Positions 1 to 12,100 of a DNA stretch of 64,000 bases are shown here, piece after piece. Numbering within the stretch: position 1 is the first letter of the stretch; each line of letters starts with the position of its first letter. Under the pieces are notes generated by a model that saw nothing but the letters and a program-made list of their open reading frames with translations, was not told the DNA's origin and did no database searches. This stretch comes from Crotophaga sulcirostris (taxonomy: Eukaryota > Chordata > Aves > Cuculiformes > Crotophagidae). Both the position numbers and the translations under genes were made by a program. The stretch spans positions 697,853 through 761,852 of the forward strand of contig VYZB01000191.1 of NCBI GenBank assembly GCA_013397455.1, in the 5' to 3' direction.

Positions 1-60
1 GCCGCCCTTAAATACTATGGGGCGGCCGTAGCCGCGGCGGGCGCCGCTGCCGAGCGCACC

Positions 61-155
61 ATGCGGGCTGTCATCGCCTTGGCCGCGGCGCTGGGCAGCC
101 TGCTGCTGGGCGGCTGCCTCCTGCGCCTGGGCGGGCAGCAGCCCCGCCGCGCCAG
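61..155 (+). CDS. ST8SIA6: ST8SIA6 coding exon 1
   Basis: Starts at ATG 61 (A at -3, C at +4) and ends at CCAG|GTACGG, giving 31 codons plus two bases. It encodes the cytoplasmic tip and the membrane anchor, a run of Ala, Leu and Gly with few charges. Reading on into the intron meets TGA at 301, so intron retention would give an 80-residue dead product. The start was chosen because it directly precedes the anchor and gives the family-typical total length. Confidence 0.93.
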
Positions 156-3100
156 GTACGGCGGCTGCGGGCGGGAGAGCCGGGGGGCGCCGGGAAGGGC
201 GAGCGGGGCTGGGCTGGGCTGGGCTGGGCAGGGCAGGGCAGCATCTCGCGGGGAGGAGGCGGGCGCCGCTCCCGCCCGGCGGTGCTTTAGTGCCCGGTTC
301 TGACAACTTTGTTTTCCCAGGGGCTGGGAGGAGGACGCAGGAGCGGCCGCCGTGACGCCCAGAGCGGTGCGAGCCCTGCGGGCGCCGCCGCCGTCCCTCG
401 CCCAGAGCGAGAACAGGTACGGGCAGCGCCTCCCGCTGCGGAGCGGCCCCCGCGCGGCTGGGGCTCCCCCTGCGCCCCGGTGCCTTTCGTACCGGCAGCT
501 CGGCCGGAGAGAGCGGCACGGATCTGCAGAGCGGGGAAATGAAAATTCTCTTTTAAGTGCAGTAAACTGAGTGCTTGTAGGCCCGCTCAGTGGCGGCTGG
601 CACTGCCGTGGGCTTTGAGCCCTGCGAGATGTTGCCTGTGGCAGCTCTGTTAATGCACGATGCAAAAAGTGCTCGAGGAACAGCACGTCCCGGGTATCTT
701 TTATTTTTCTTTCCAGAAGGGTGGAGCTGGATAACGTTGTTACCATTTTTGCAATGAGTATTTTGTTGAAAGTACATATTTCTCCTTTGAAATCCATAGG
801 ATGAGGGTGAGACACATGAAGCCTTTTTCATGTTGTGTAGCATCTTACCTCGTGGGAGCCTTCTCGCCTGATCCCATGTCTTGATGTTTTAGATAGTGTA
901 GATCATTGCTTTGCAGCCTCTTATTTTATACTGTGAACTTTAAAGTGAAAATAGTTGGTAAAATTAGCTGTGGAACAAGTCGTGTTTTACGTGCAGGCTT
1001 TGATATTAATGGCTGTGTTTTCATGCTCTTTGAGTTTTCACAGACTGTAGGAAGACTAAAGTGCAGGAGAGGGTGGTGTAATCCATGCTTGAGAGTCACT
1101 GTGGAAAAAGTAGTTTTCAGATATTTTTGTTATTCTCTTCTACTTTATACGGCCTCGTTAGCATTGCATTTCCAGTGATTTTTATATGTTAATATATTAT
1201 GGTCAAAAACACATGATAAAAATTAGAAAGAACTTGACAGTTGGGTCTTTGATGGGAATTGTGATATCCTGGTTATGTTGAAGTCAATGACAACAACGTA
1301 GTTCGCCTTAGCGAGGCAGGATTTCACCCAGTGTAGCTGAATGTGAGGTTGACAGAACATATGCTTTCCCTGAGAGAATGCAAGTGACGTTAGTTGTTGT
1401 AACCATTGCTGTGTACCCTAACAGCAGGTTTCTTATACATTTCGATCAGAGACTCTTGTGCTCCCTGCCTCAAAATTTACAACTTTACAAGCCAAAGTTT
1501 ATAACATCTTTGAAAATCAGAGTCAAACAAAAGGAACGGGAGCATTTGCAGAATTCTAAGTGCTGTTGTTTTCTTCTAGCTTGCTTCTCTTTCCTGTGCT
1601 TGTTTTTTCCCTTTATGCCTTTTTTTTTTTCCCTTCTTTTCCACTCTTTACAATTCATTGGTTTTGCAGTAGGTACTCTGTTCTGCTTTGGTTTTTGTAG
1701 TTGTCACTCTGTTCTACTTTCCACTGTTTTGTCTTATGTCTGTGTTTTTTCCCCCTGCCCCGTCTTCTCACGCGCTTCCTTTCTGCTGCTGGTTTCCGAG
1801 CTGCAGTCTCCTTCCACTCAGCTCTGTGTGCTAAACCATGGAGTCAAACTGACTAGAAATGCTGGCAGAGAGCACTTCAGAGAACAGTCTCGCTGCTTCC
1901 CATCTGCTGTTAGTACGCTCACAACTGGAGCAAAGAAAGTGGAACCAACACATGCTGAAGAGGGCTGAGAATCCATGGCATGTGTGGGTCAGTTTTTAGT
2001 CTCTGTAAGAAGACAAGTGAGCATCAGATTTTAAATACATGTTTTTCCTTAATCTACTTTGAGGATTTTGGCACCAATTTGAAGCTAGTTTTGATCAACC
2101 TGAAATTGTATTTCTTTGTGACCCATGGTTGCAAAAGTGTGACAAGTAAATTGTTCATCAAAAAAAGTTTCATTTCTCTCTACCTCCTGCAACTGTGGTG
2201 TCTTTGTAGGGATGGCTTGCTGGCTGAATCCAAGAGAGGATGTGCTTTTTCACCTAAGTGACTACGCTCAGTAAGCTGGCCTGACAGGAGTTTGTGGTGC
2301 ATTTTTGGCATATGAGGAAGGAGAGAGTGCTGCTGGACTGACCAGGAGCTGTTACTTAATCCAGAGAGCAGCTGGAGTGGGCAGGGAGCCATGCTGGAGG
2401 GGTTTGATCCAGGCAGCAGCAGCTGGACTGGGCCTGGCTGAGGGCCATGCTGGAGTGGTTTGATCCAGAGAGCATCTGGACTCATTCAGGAGGTGCAGAC
2501 TGGTCCCTCAGTGATGGAGATGGATGGTCTGGTTAATAGGAATTAGATTCTGGTTTGCAGTGGGGGTTTTGCTGCAGTATCTATGAATATAGCAAAAGGA
2601 CAGAAGAGTCCCTCGTTGAAATAGGTTGTACAGGGGTTAGTGAATTTCTGAATCGGGCGGGGCTACGTTAGTATGCTGATGCATAAAACTAAGAACAATC
2701 TATTGGTGCAGACTTCTTGAAGTATGGGTTTACTGAAGTGCCCTGACATTGTTGTGTTGCTGACAGCAATGTCCTTTCCTGCATAAGAGTGGGAGGATGT
2801 GCACAGATGTTAGGTTAGACTCTGATCTCTTATCAGCTTGACGCATTTTTCTGGAAAACTGAGATTTTTCTCACGAACTTTGGTGGGAGGATCCAGGAAA
2901 GGAAAAAGCAAAAAAAAATGGGCAGTATCCTTCTTGAACTCTGAAGTATAAGCAATCTAGACAACCTTCAGAATCCAACCTAATCTTTCTTCTTATCATG
3001 ATTTTCTTTGCTCTTGGAGGCCTATTTGTAACCAGACATCTCTGAAGACTCTCTAAGGCCCTATTATTCTGTTGCCTTGCAATATTGAAAGCTAATCTGT

Positions 3101-6100
3101 TCTTTTACTTTGAGTAATTCTTTTAAAAGGATGAAACTGAAGGATGAAAGGATGAAAAACGGGATTGGTTCAGACTGTCATGGATATTTAGGCAGCTATT
3201 ATGCACAGCAATGTTTAATTAGATAGTGACTAGGCACCTAAAGTTCTATGAAGATCTGTGTCTTAGTAAATAACCTTGAAGATGCATTTTGTCTCTTACA
3301 GGACATTTCTTAGCACTTTTTCTTGTTAAATGTTAGATAACTTGAACAACGTGACTGCCTCTGCAGTGTGACTTCCAGTTTTTTTCTTGGATTTACTTCA
3401 CAGCCTACTCAGCCTGTTAGTAGGATTTCTTACTGAAGAAAAAGGCCTTTGCTAGGAAGATTTCTCTAGTAGTCCCCAAATTTATTGATGGAACCAGTAT
3501 TATTTACACTGCAATACTTGTTCTCTGGCAAATCCTCATGTCTGTCCTGTTACCATCCTCTCAATTTTTAAGCTGTAACTGCAAGTACAGTTTGAACTTG
3601 CTTAAGCCAACAGTACAACCAAAAGCAGTAGGCCGGCGCTTGTCCCACCTTTAGACGCTCGGTACTCCCTCCCTTCCTGTCTCCCCACCTGTGTTTGTGC
3701 TGGCATATTTGTTTGTGTAGTCACAGTATTAATAGCGAAAGAGAGGACTCAGTACTGCTAGTGCTTATCAGGGGAAGCTGACAATGATAAGAGGAGCTAG
3801 GTAGTTACTTCTTTGCTATGAGGCCCAGGGTGTGCTATGTTAAGGTTGGGCAGTTGGCTCCTTTCGTACAGCAGATAAATGATGCCGGCTTCTACGAGGG
3901 AAGTGAAAATAGTTTTCTCAAGCACAATATACTTCATATACAATTAATAACAGGGCAGCAGTATACTGAAGAACTGACCACCACTACTCTGTTATTCTGT
4001 TTGTGTTGTCCACTTTAAGGCATTCACTGACTATTTAACTTACTCTGTCTTTGCAGGTCCAAGGCAAGCATAGTGTAGAGGCTGTTGAGGTAATTGAGCA
4101 GTGGGAGGAAGTGATTGAGGAGCTATGAGTAAACAAGTTAGTATTAATACAGTGTTTCTGAGTGTTGGTTTCTCCAGTTCCTTTTTTCAGCAGCAGATCT
4201 TTATGCAGGCCTAGGGAATAAACATCTATACTTAATTAACTGTGCTACGGAGACCTGTACATTCTGTCTCCTGTCAAAATATTGCATTCTGGCAGGCAGA
4301 AGGGGAAAAAGAGACAGGCTATTACCACAATTATGAACAGTAGCTTAGTATGTTGCACAAATAATTTGCTGCAGTTTAGATTAGTCAGCACTCGTGGCCA
4401 CTTCACTAATTTTACTGCTCTCTTCATATTTTTTTCCTTCATTCCCAAGTGATGCATGAAGACATATTTTAGGAGCGCATTTCTAACACATGCCTCATGT
4501 ATTAGTTCTGTCTAAGTGAATAGGTGTTGAGCTCAAAGCTGCTGCCAGGACACATTTATGTTCTGACAGTGGTGAAAGGTTTCCCACCCTCTTTCTGTTT
4601 ACTTGGTCCGAGTGAAACTGCTCTGTCATTCTGTCTATCCTGTAGTATTGTAACATCATTTTACTGTAAGTACCTTATTCCTTTCCCTTTACCCGCTGTG
4701 AGACTCTGAATGTTGCTTGTCATGTTATGTGTCATGTGGTTTATGGATTTTATGAATAAAAAGTATCTGATGTTATGTATAACTCTGGAGAATGCACCAG
4801 AAGGTCTTCCAAATAATTTGAAAATGCAGCTTGTCTTAAAGACCTGATTTAGCATTCCTTAGATAAGCAAAACCTCCATGGGAACTTGAACAAGCAAGAT
4901 CATTCTGTATCACAGTTACTGTGATTAATGTTACAAAACAAATTCTTACTCCTGTGGTTTGGTAAAGCCATTTTAATAGTCAATTTCACCAAGCATTTAA
5001 ATTGTGTATTGCCTTACTAATCAAGGTGTTGTGAACCTTACAAAAGTCACTGTATTCTTATCATCTGATTCATTTGAAATGGTGTCAAAGATAGTATTTA
5101 AGAGTGTGCTTAGTAGGGAAGTATGGATTGCATATTCAACTAATACGAGATTCAGATATAAATTAGTCTTTTCAAGGGAGAGATTAAGACAGAAGGTATT
5201 CACAATCTGGATAGTGTTGTTCAGTCCCAGTTTGGTAGAAGGCTATAAATGTGCAGCTTTGCATGCAGAAGTTAGCCCTTTTAGCTGGAGATGCTCAGCT
5301 GGAACAGGGTTCAGAGGTTCTGTATTGCTTCAGGCAGACAGGAGCAGGAATCCATGGAAAAAGTGCAACAACCAGTTCTGCTGGACAGGGATTGAATAAA
5401 ACCACTGAGTGGGATTTTTCCTTATGTTCAGTGTGGACTTAACCTCAGCTGAAATTAGAGGTGAATTTCTTGTTACTTTCAGTGCTGCCAGATAGTCCAG
5501 TTCTGAACTCTTTTGAAAATTTCACCCCACATTCTTTCAGTTATTTCCAGCTTTGTGACAATCGTGGAAATTTTGCCTTTCAGTCCTGTACATGGCTTTA
5601 TGTTATAGTATATTTCACAGCACTGTATTTCCTTTTTCCATCTGTTTTGGTTTGTGGGTGTTTTTTCCCCCTACTATTCATCCTCTTTTCATCCACCTTA
5701 TGTCCATGCATTTTCCTACTCTGATGACTGTTTGCGGTTCAGTTTGGTTTTGTTTTTAAAGGGCTTCCCTTTTCCTCCCTGTGCCACTGCTCCCCCAGAA
5801 CTCCCTGTTAATTGAGGTACCTGTCCAGTGATTCCCTGCATTAAGGCTCTGTATGGCCTCAGGGCTGAATGCTACAGGTGCAACAAAAGGGGGAAAAATG
5901 GCCATGGACTTTCCATGCAGTTTGTCTTTTTCTTATTCTAAAGGTGGGTGCAATCTTTGTCTTAAAGAATTTCACATTTTAAGGAACTGCTGACTTCCTG
6001 AGAGCAAGATATAGAATAGCAACTTGCTGATAAATGTGGCACATGGTCTTAATCTACTGAGGATTTATTAAAGTACAGATGGTGTGCTTTCTGAGTTCCT

Positions 6101-9100
6101 AGAATTTCTATAGGAAGTATGTGGTCCTCAAGCTGTTCATATATAATTAAAAAAAACCCACCCTGTTTTTTCGGATTTTGGACAGTGGAATTCGCTTTGA
6201 GAACCTCTAAACTGTAAGGGAAATGAAGCAGAAATTTTCCTGTTTCATCAGTTTTATCAGTTCAAGTCAACAGAATGTCACATGGTTCCCACCTCAAGTT
6301 CTCATGTAGCTTAAGAGTTCCAAAATTAGTTGAATTTAGCCTTATATCTCTGTTGTTAGGCATGTTATCTGATTTCATTGCAGAAGTTTTAGTGCAGCTC
6401 TAAGTATTGAACAAAAACTGTTATCCACTAGGTCAGGTAAATTCATTTAGTGATAAATGTTGCCTAGTGTAATTGTCTTAAGTGATCAGAAATCTAATTT
6501 GAGTCTGATGTCTGCACTGCTCTGCAATGAATAATGCAGTAGAAGTCTGGACTGCCCCTTGCACACCCCTTTTTATCTGAATGCAAAAATCATTCATTTA
6601 TGTGAACTCTCTGATGGTGAAACAGAAATTCAGAAATTTAACTTTTACCAGAAAATGTCTGCATGTCTTGCAAAGAAATTGTTTTATTTTTGTATCTTTT
6701 TGTACCATATAATGACTGTTGAGTAAATTTTGTGTGGAAAAAGCCATGGAAGAAGCATTTTGGTGATCTATCTTGCACCTGCATTATATGGATGAAGAAT
6801 TTGATGAAAATTCATGTCTGGTTTTCCCCACAGTTGTGCCATTTTCACCAATCATTACATGTGTTGTGGAAAGGGAAGGAAAGATTCTTTTTTTTTTCTC
6901 CCCTTGATGGCTGTAAAAGTGATTGTCAGGGTTTAATGACAGAACTGGCATTTATTTTGCTGGTTCTCTTTTATCTGACTTCCTTTTTTGAATTTTTCAA
7001 GTCTTGAAAATGTGTGCATAAAAAGCAATTACGTATTAAAAAAGAGGCAGCTTGCTTCAGTTGATCTTAGTGCTATGAATTTAAAAAGACTGAAAGTCTG
7101 TTGAGTAAAGCTTGTATTTGGCTGTGAGAATATTTATTCACTGCCTCCACTGATCCCAGGACATAAATTAATAGGAAGCTATAAGGACCTTGTAATGATT
7201 CTCTGTACAGAGTTGAAACCTACAACCTACTTGTGAAAGAGTTTATTCTCTGATGATGCCTGCAAATGCACCTCGCAGGGAGCTGATCGAACCTGAGTGC
7301 TCTGAGCTGGTTCTTCCTGGCAGGCTCCGTGTGTTAAAGAAGGCCTGCTCTGGCCACCTGTGGCTCAGAAGGGCTGGGGCAACTCCTCAAGTCAGCATCC
7401 AACATCTTGATTTTTAGTTGTAATGTGCACTTGGCTTATGATATCAATATATTTTTTTTAAGCGTTTATACAGCTGAGGTTTGCCTGTAGCCATTTTTCT
7501 TACTTTAAGCTGTAGCTGTAGAAGAATGCTTCTTTAACTCAGTAAGCTCAAATCAAGAGAGAAAACATGATTTAGTGCTAACTAAATTTGTTTGGGAACT
7601 GGTATTGGGTTCTTTTGTGAAAGGGCCCCCCTGGTTCTTTGGAGTAGACAGAACCTTTCAGAACACGCTGCAATAAACCTGTGTGTAAATGATGTAGGCA
7701 GAATATTTACTGGCACTTACTGTGTAAGATCCGCTAAACTGTTTGCTCTGAACTGTGTGCTCTGAGAGCCTTCTGCCCTCACATTTCTGTGTTGGTCCTT
7801 GAAAAAGGATTAGATAAGGAGCTGCACACAAAATCAGCCAAGGAGCTCTCAGCAGGTAGTGCCAGCTGTTTCTGTCTATTAAAGTCACTGCAGAATTGAA
7901 AGGACAGGGGTTTACGTTGTGTTGCCTTGCCATTGCCCTCAACAAGGGGCATGCAGGCTGAATATTCCCTTAGGGGCACCGGCTGCATGCCAGGAAGAAG
8001 TTCCTGCTGGTGGAAAAAAAGGGAGAGACCTGATCTTTCTCCTCTGCAGCCTACATCCTGGGTGATTTACTCCTATGGAGTGACTGATTCACTAGAAAAT
8101 ATAAAGAGAAGGAAAGGTGCTTTGTTCCTTTTCCTCCCCTGTCATAGCTATGAACATGCCAGTCAATCCAGTGGCAAAACAAACAAGCATTTATTCTTCT
8201 CTTTCTTCTTCAGTCAAGTGATTTCTCATTTAAGGTTTTGATTGTTTAAGAAGAGAAGACTTAGAGGGACCTTATCCATGTACACCTGAAGGGAGGTTGC
8301 AAAGAGGATGGAGCCAGGTTCTTCTTGGTGATGCCCAGTGACAGGACCAGGGGCAGTAGGCACAAACAGGCTTTGGGTGGCCCTGCTTCAGCAAGGGGTT
8401 GGACCAGATTACCTCTAGAGTTGCCTTCCCAACTCAGCCAGTCTGTAATTCTGTGACTTGAAATGTTGTCTTTCCCAAGTAAGATCTTCAAAAATCAGCT
8501 TGTCAGAAATCTTTTTGATAAGTGGTCTCCATGTTTGAACGGGTAAAGGCAAGGAAGTTTTGGTCCTTGTTAGTAAAAGGAATGATGTTTCAGAAGCAGA
8601 GTGCATTGAGTGCAGCTCAGACCCAGGAGTGACTGACATATTGTCTGTCTTCTGCATTTCTAGTTCTGTTTTGGACAAATAGATTGCAGTGTCAAAGTGC
8701 TCCATAAATAGTGAATCAGTGGAAAGAACCCAAAGGAATGGGGCTAGGGGAGGGGAAGATGGGGAGGAACAAGGAAAATAAAAATGCTGGAGGAAAAAAA
8801 ATTCATGATAAATGACGATATGCCCAACAGAAGGTTGATGATGGAGGAGAGTGATTGCATGAGATTGAGCCTAGATACAGGGTGAACTGTAGTGAATGGA
8901 ATAGGACCTTGGTATCTCAGTCATTTACTAATATAAAGCTCAGTCTTCTACTGGGGACTGCAAGAGCAAGGGGACCACATAGGAGTTTGATGAAAATAAA
9001 GCAACAGGAATTAAAGATCACTGTCTGGCACTTGCCTTGGTTCCTTTTACAAATATTTATTCTCACTGTATAAATAAAGAATAAACCAGGGAGGAAGTAT

Positions 9101-12100
9101 TAGGTTCAAGTCAAGAAGTTAGGGTCAAAGTAAAAAGATCCACTTCACCTGTGGTGTTTCCTGCACTTGTTGTATTGGCTCCGAACATTGCATGCTAGGA
9201 AATCACATCTGCTAAGTATTTTACTGGTAAATATTTAAAATACCTTCAAAACATAGTGTTCGAGAGACTTCCCATTTAAAGTCTTTTTTTTTTTTTAATT
9301 ACATTTTCTGATTACAGTGTAAAACTCTAAAGCAGAAATATAATTCAGACTATGAAATAGAGTTGCTTTAAAGAATCAAATATTTCAGTCTGTAGCAACA
9401 AACTCCCCTTTTATACAAGAACCTCACAATAGAAGTCAATAAGATTTCTTTTGTAATGTTTTCAGCTAAATCAACTGTTATTAATCTTATTGTCATAGCA
9501 AAGTAAATGTGACAGCATTTTCAGAATACATTTTCTCTTTTAAAGTTTGTTGCTTTTTCTCCCCCACTAAAACAGAACAACGGTTAATAAAAATGGAATT
9601 TACCAGTTTGAACAGGCTTCAAAATGTAAGGCAATTCAGGACAACATTTTGTCATCATCTATCAAGAAGAAAAGGTAGGTGTTTGCTGTGCTTTCTGCTT
9701 TGTTTGTTTTAAATAAAGGGTAAAGGATTGTCCTCTTTTACATAATTCTCGATGATATTAATGTGGAACTATGCTACAGGAAACTGAAATTATTAAACCA
9801 GTCTTTGCCTGCATTTTTTCTTTTATATGTATTAGATTTATTCAAGGATGGATTTTTTTATTTTCACAATATAAGTCATCAGGATTTCTCCTTGCCAGTT
9901 AGATATTCACAAAAAGGTGTAACAGAATCTGTGAGGTATAATTTAATTCTTGCGTGTCTTTGTCCTGATTGGTGAACGCTCCTGCTATGAGCAACCTCAG
10001 TTAATGGATCCTTTTCAGCATATTCATGAGAGTAAGTATGGAAATGTATTAGTATAAAAACTTGCTAATTAATTGCACTCATTATAATAACTAGTCCACA
10101 GGAAACTAATTATTCAATTTTAGATACATTAAAAGCCATCCCAAATTTATTTTGGTTTTCAACTTGCTGTTCTGCCATTTCCCAACATGGAAAAAAATAT
10201 TTCATACAACCCTGCTCAAATGTCTTGCTACTTGCTCAAGTGAAAATGGGAGAAGCACCCCATTGCTTTTGAGATGTAACATTTTGCCTATATTCATGCA
10301 CCAATAAATAAAACACTGTAAGTAGGAAAGGTTTCCCACTAGGACTGAATTCTAGCTTAAAATTAATAACGTGCCATGGTGTCCTTAAAATTGGAAGCGC
10401 ACCCCCACCTCCATTTGTGAAGAGAAGAAAAGTGGAATGGGAAACAAAAGCTCTGCTAAAAGTAATTATGTGCCTTTCCCCATTCAAAGGACTGGAGAAG
10501 TCGAATTTTTCCTTAACACAGAAAGAACATTAAATCATGATTTAAAAACTGTCTTCTCTGCCGCCTCCTCGCTTTCTCATTGTGTTTTAAGATCTTTCAC
10601 CTATTTTTGAGGTACCATATTCCCAGCATTCTGTCTTTACTCTTTTTTTTTTTTTCTCCTCTTATAACCTCTTCTCCCATCAATATTCCACCTCATTGGC
10701 AATGCTGTCATTGAAGTTTTTGCTCTTTTGGAAGGTGGTAGACCACCATGTTACCAATGCATGGCTCGTGAGAGCTGAAACAGAGATTGGGAAACAGAAG
10801 TCGAAGAGTTAACTGTAAAACTGAGTGATTTACACCAAGAGAAGAATAATCATTCACCGTATTGCCTCCAAAATCTGGGTATACCAATATAAATACTGTT
10901 GTTTATCCCATGTTTTAGAAGTTGTACAGGCTGCAGGAAATGCTCTTTGTATCTAGAGTGTTTTGGAGCTGAGATTGTAAAAGCTTTATGAATTGTGAGA
11001 CCTTTATTCCATGGCTAAAGAGAAAGGAGCTGCACCATTTAACGAGGCAGAACATGAATCAGGTAGGAAGAGAAACTGATGCATGGAAAAAAGCAGGAAG
11101 AGATTGCTTTGCGCCATGAATATTGTGACTCGTTGCCCTTCACTGAGAGGAGCTGGAGGGATCTTTGCTGGTTTTTCAAGGTGTGAGCCACAGGCAAGGT
11201 ATATAAATACTTTTTATCGCCATTCTAGACTTTCAGGGACATTCTGGACACTCTTGCCTCTGAAGTTGGCAGAAAAGGAAAAAAATTACTAGTTTAAAGC
11301 TTGTCAAATGACTTGATAGTATAAAACGCTATGTAAGTGGGAAGTTATTATTATAGCAGGTATGTGCCGGTGGTGATAAAGAGCCTGAAATGCTGAGTTT
11401 TGCTGGCAGTTTTCCATTTTTATTCTAGAGCAAGCACAGTGCACACTCTCCTGAGGGCTTTAAAAACTGATACTTGTTTTGGCAGTATTAAAGTGTCCAA
11501 AGGAAAAAAGGGATCCTCCTTTTCTCATGCATTTCTTGCTGTTGTTTTTCTTTTTATTTATTTCGTTCTTGAACATAAGCTGCCAAGTAGGAATATCTGG
11601 TTTTTTTCACTCTTGCTGATCAATTTTTCTTCTAATTCGAATAACTTTTTTTTTTCAAGTAAGTGTTTAGTTTTAGCAGGTAACCAGCGTGGCTGCATCT
11701 GTCTCACTATCCTTGCATTTTACCTATTGTCTTCCTGCTATCTCAACACTTCTGTCCTTGCTGTTGTCCTTTAGGTATCTGCCAAAAGTTAAAAGATACC
11801 TTTACTTTGTCAGTGCCTCAACTGTGCATAATAATTCTACCTTAGCCATTGCAGTTAATGTAGAAGGTCACTGTGTACCTGACAAGTACTGTAGGCAAAG
11901 AAAACCTTCCAGGTGTTATTTGTCAGCAAGGCTTAGACAGTATGAGTGAGTTTCCTACAACAGCAAGTTATTATAATGGTTGTGGCGCAGGTGGCAGACA
12001 AAAACAGGACGAAATGTGTTTCATTCACTGTTCTCAGCACTGTAATTATTTTCTTGTCCATGTATTTTTATGGTTCAATTTACCTGAGCTTTTTTAATCT

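Larger units (their letters stand above)
1..540 (+). promoter_or_regulatory. CpG-rich 5' end of ST8SIA6 (CpG island)
   Basis: The first ~500 bases are strongly GC- and CpG-rich, unlike the AT-rich DNA that follows, and cover exons 1 and 2. A TATA-like TTAAATA sits at 8-14, only about 50 bases before the start codon at 61. The transcription start cannot be fixed because the upstream flank is outside the window. If the TATA-like site is used, the 5' UTR would be very short. CpG-island promoters often lack TATA, so this site may be incidental. Confidence 0.7.
417..9575 (+). other. ST8SIA6 intron 2 (9.2 kb)
   Basis: AT-rich intronic DNA. Besides the CR1 copy near 8.25 kb and the short tandem repeat at 2.34 kb, I see only homopolymer T tracts (for example 1619-1631 and 9286-9297) and no recognisable exon or RNA gene. 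Short open frames here have no recognisable homology. Confidence 0.85.

Noticed and set aside
61..303. 80-codon open frame reading through exon 1 into intron 1
   Set aside because: The extension past 155 is intron sequence; GTACGG and TTTTCCCAG splice sites and the phase-matched exon 2 explain the locus better.
1378..1968. 196-codon open frame in intron 2
   Set aside because: Phe/Leu/Cys-rich translation of pyrimidine-rich intron; no family match, no exon-like signals in phase with ST8SIA6.
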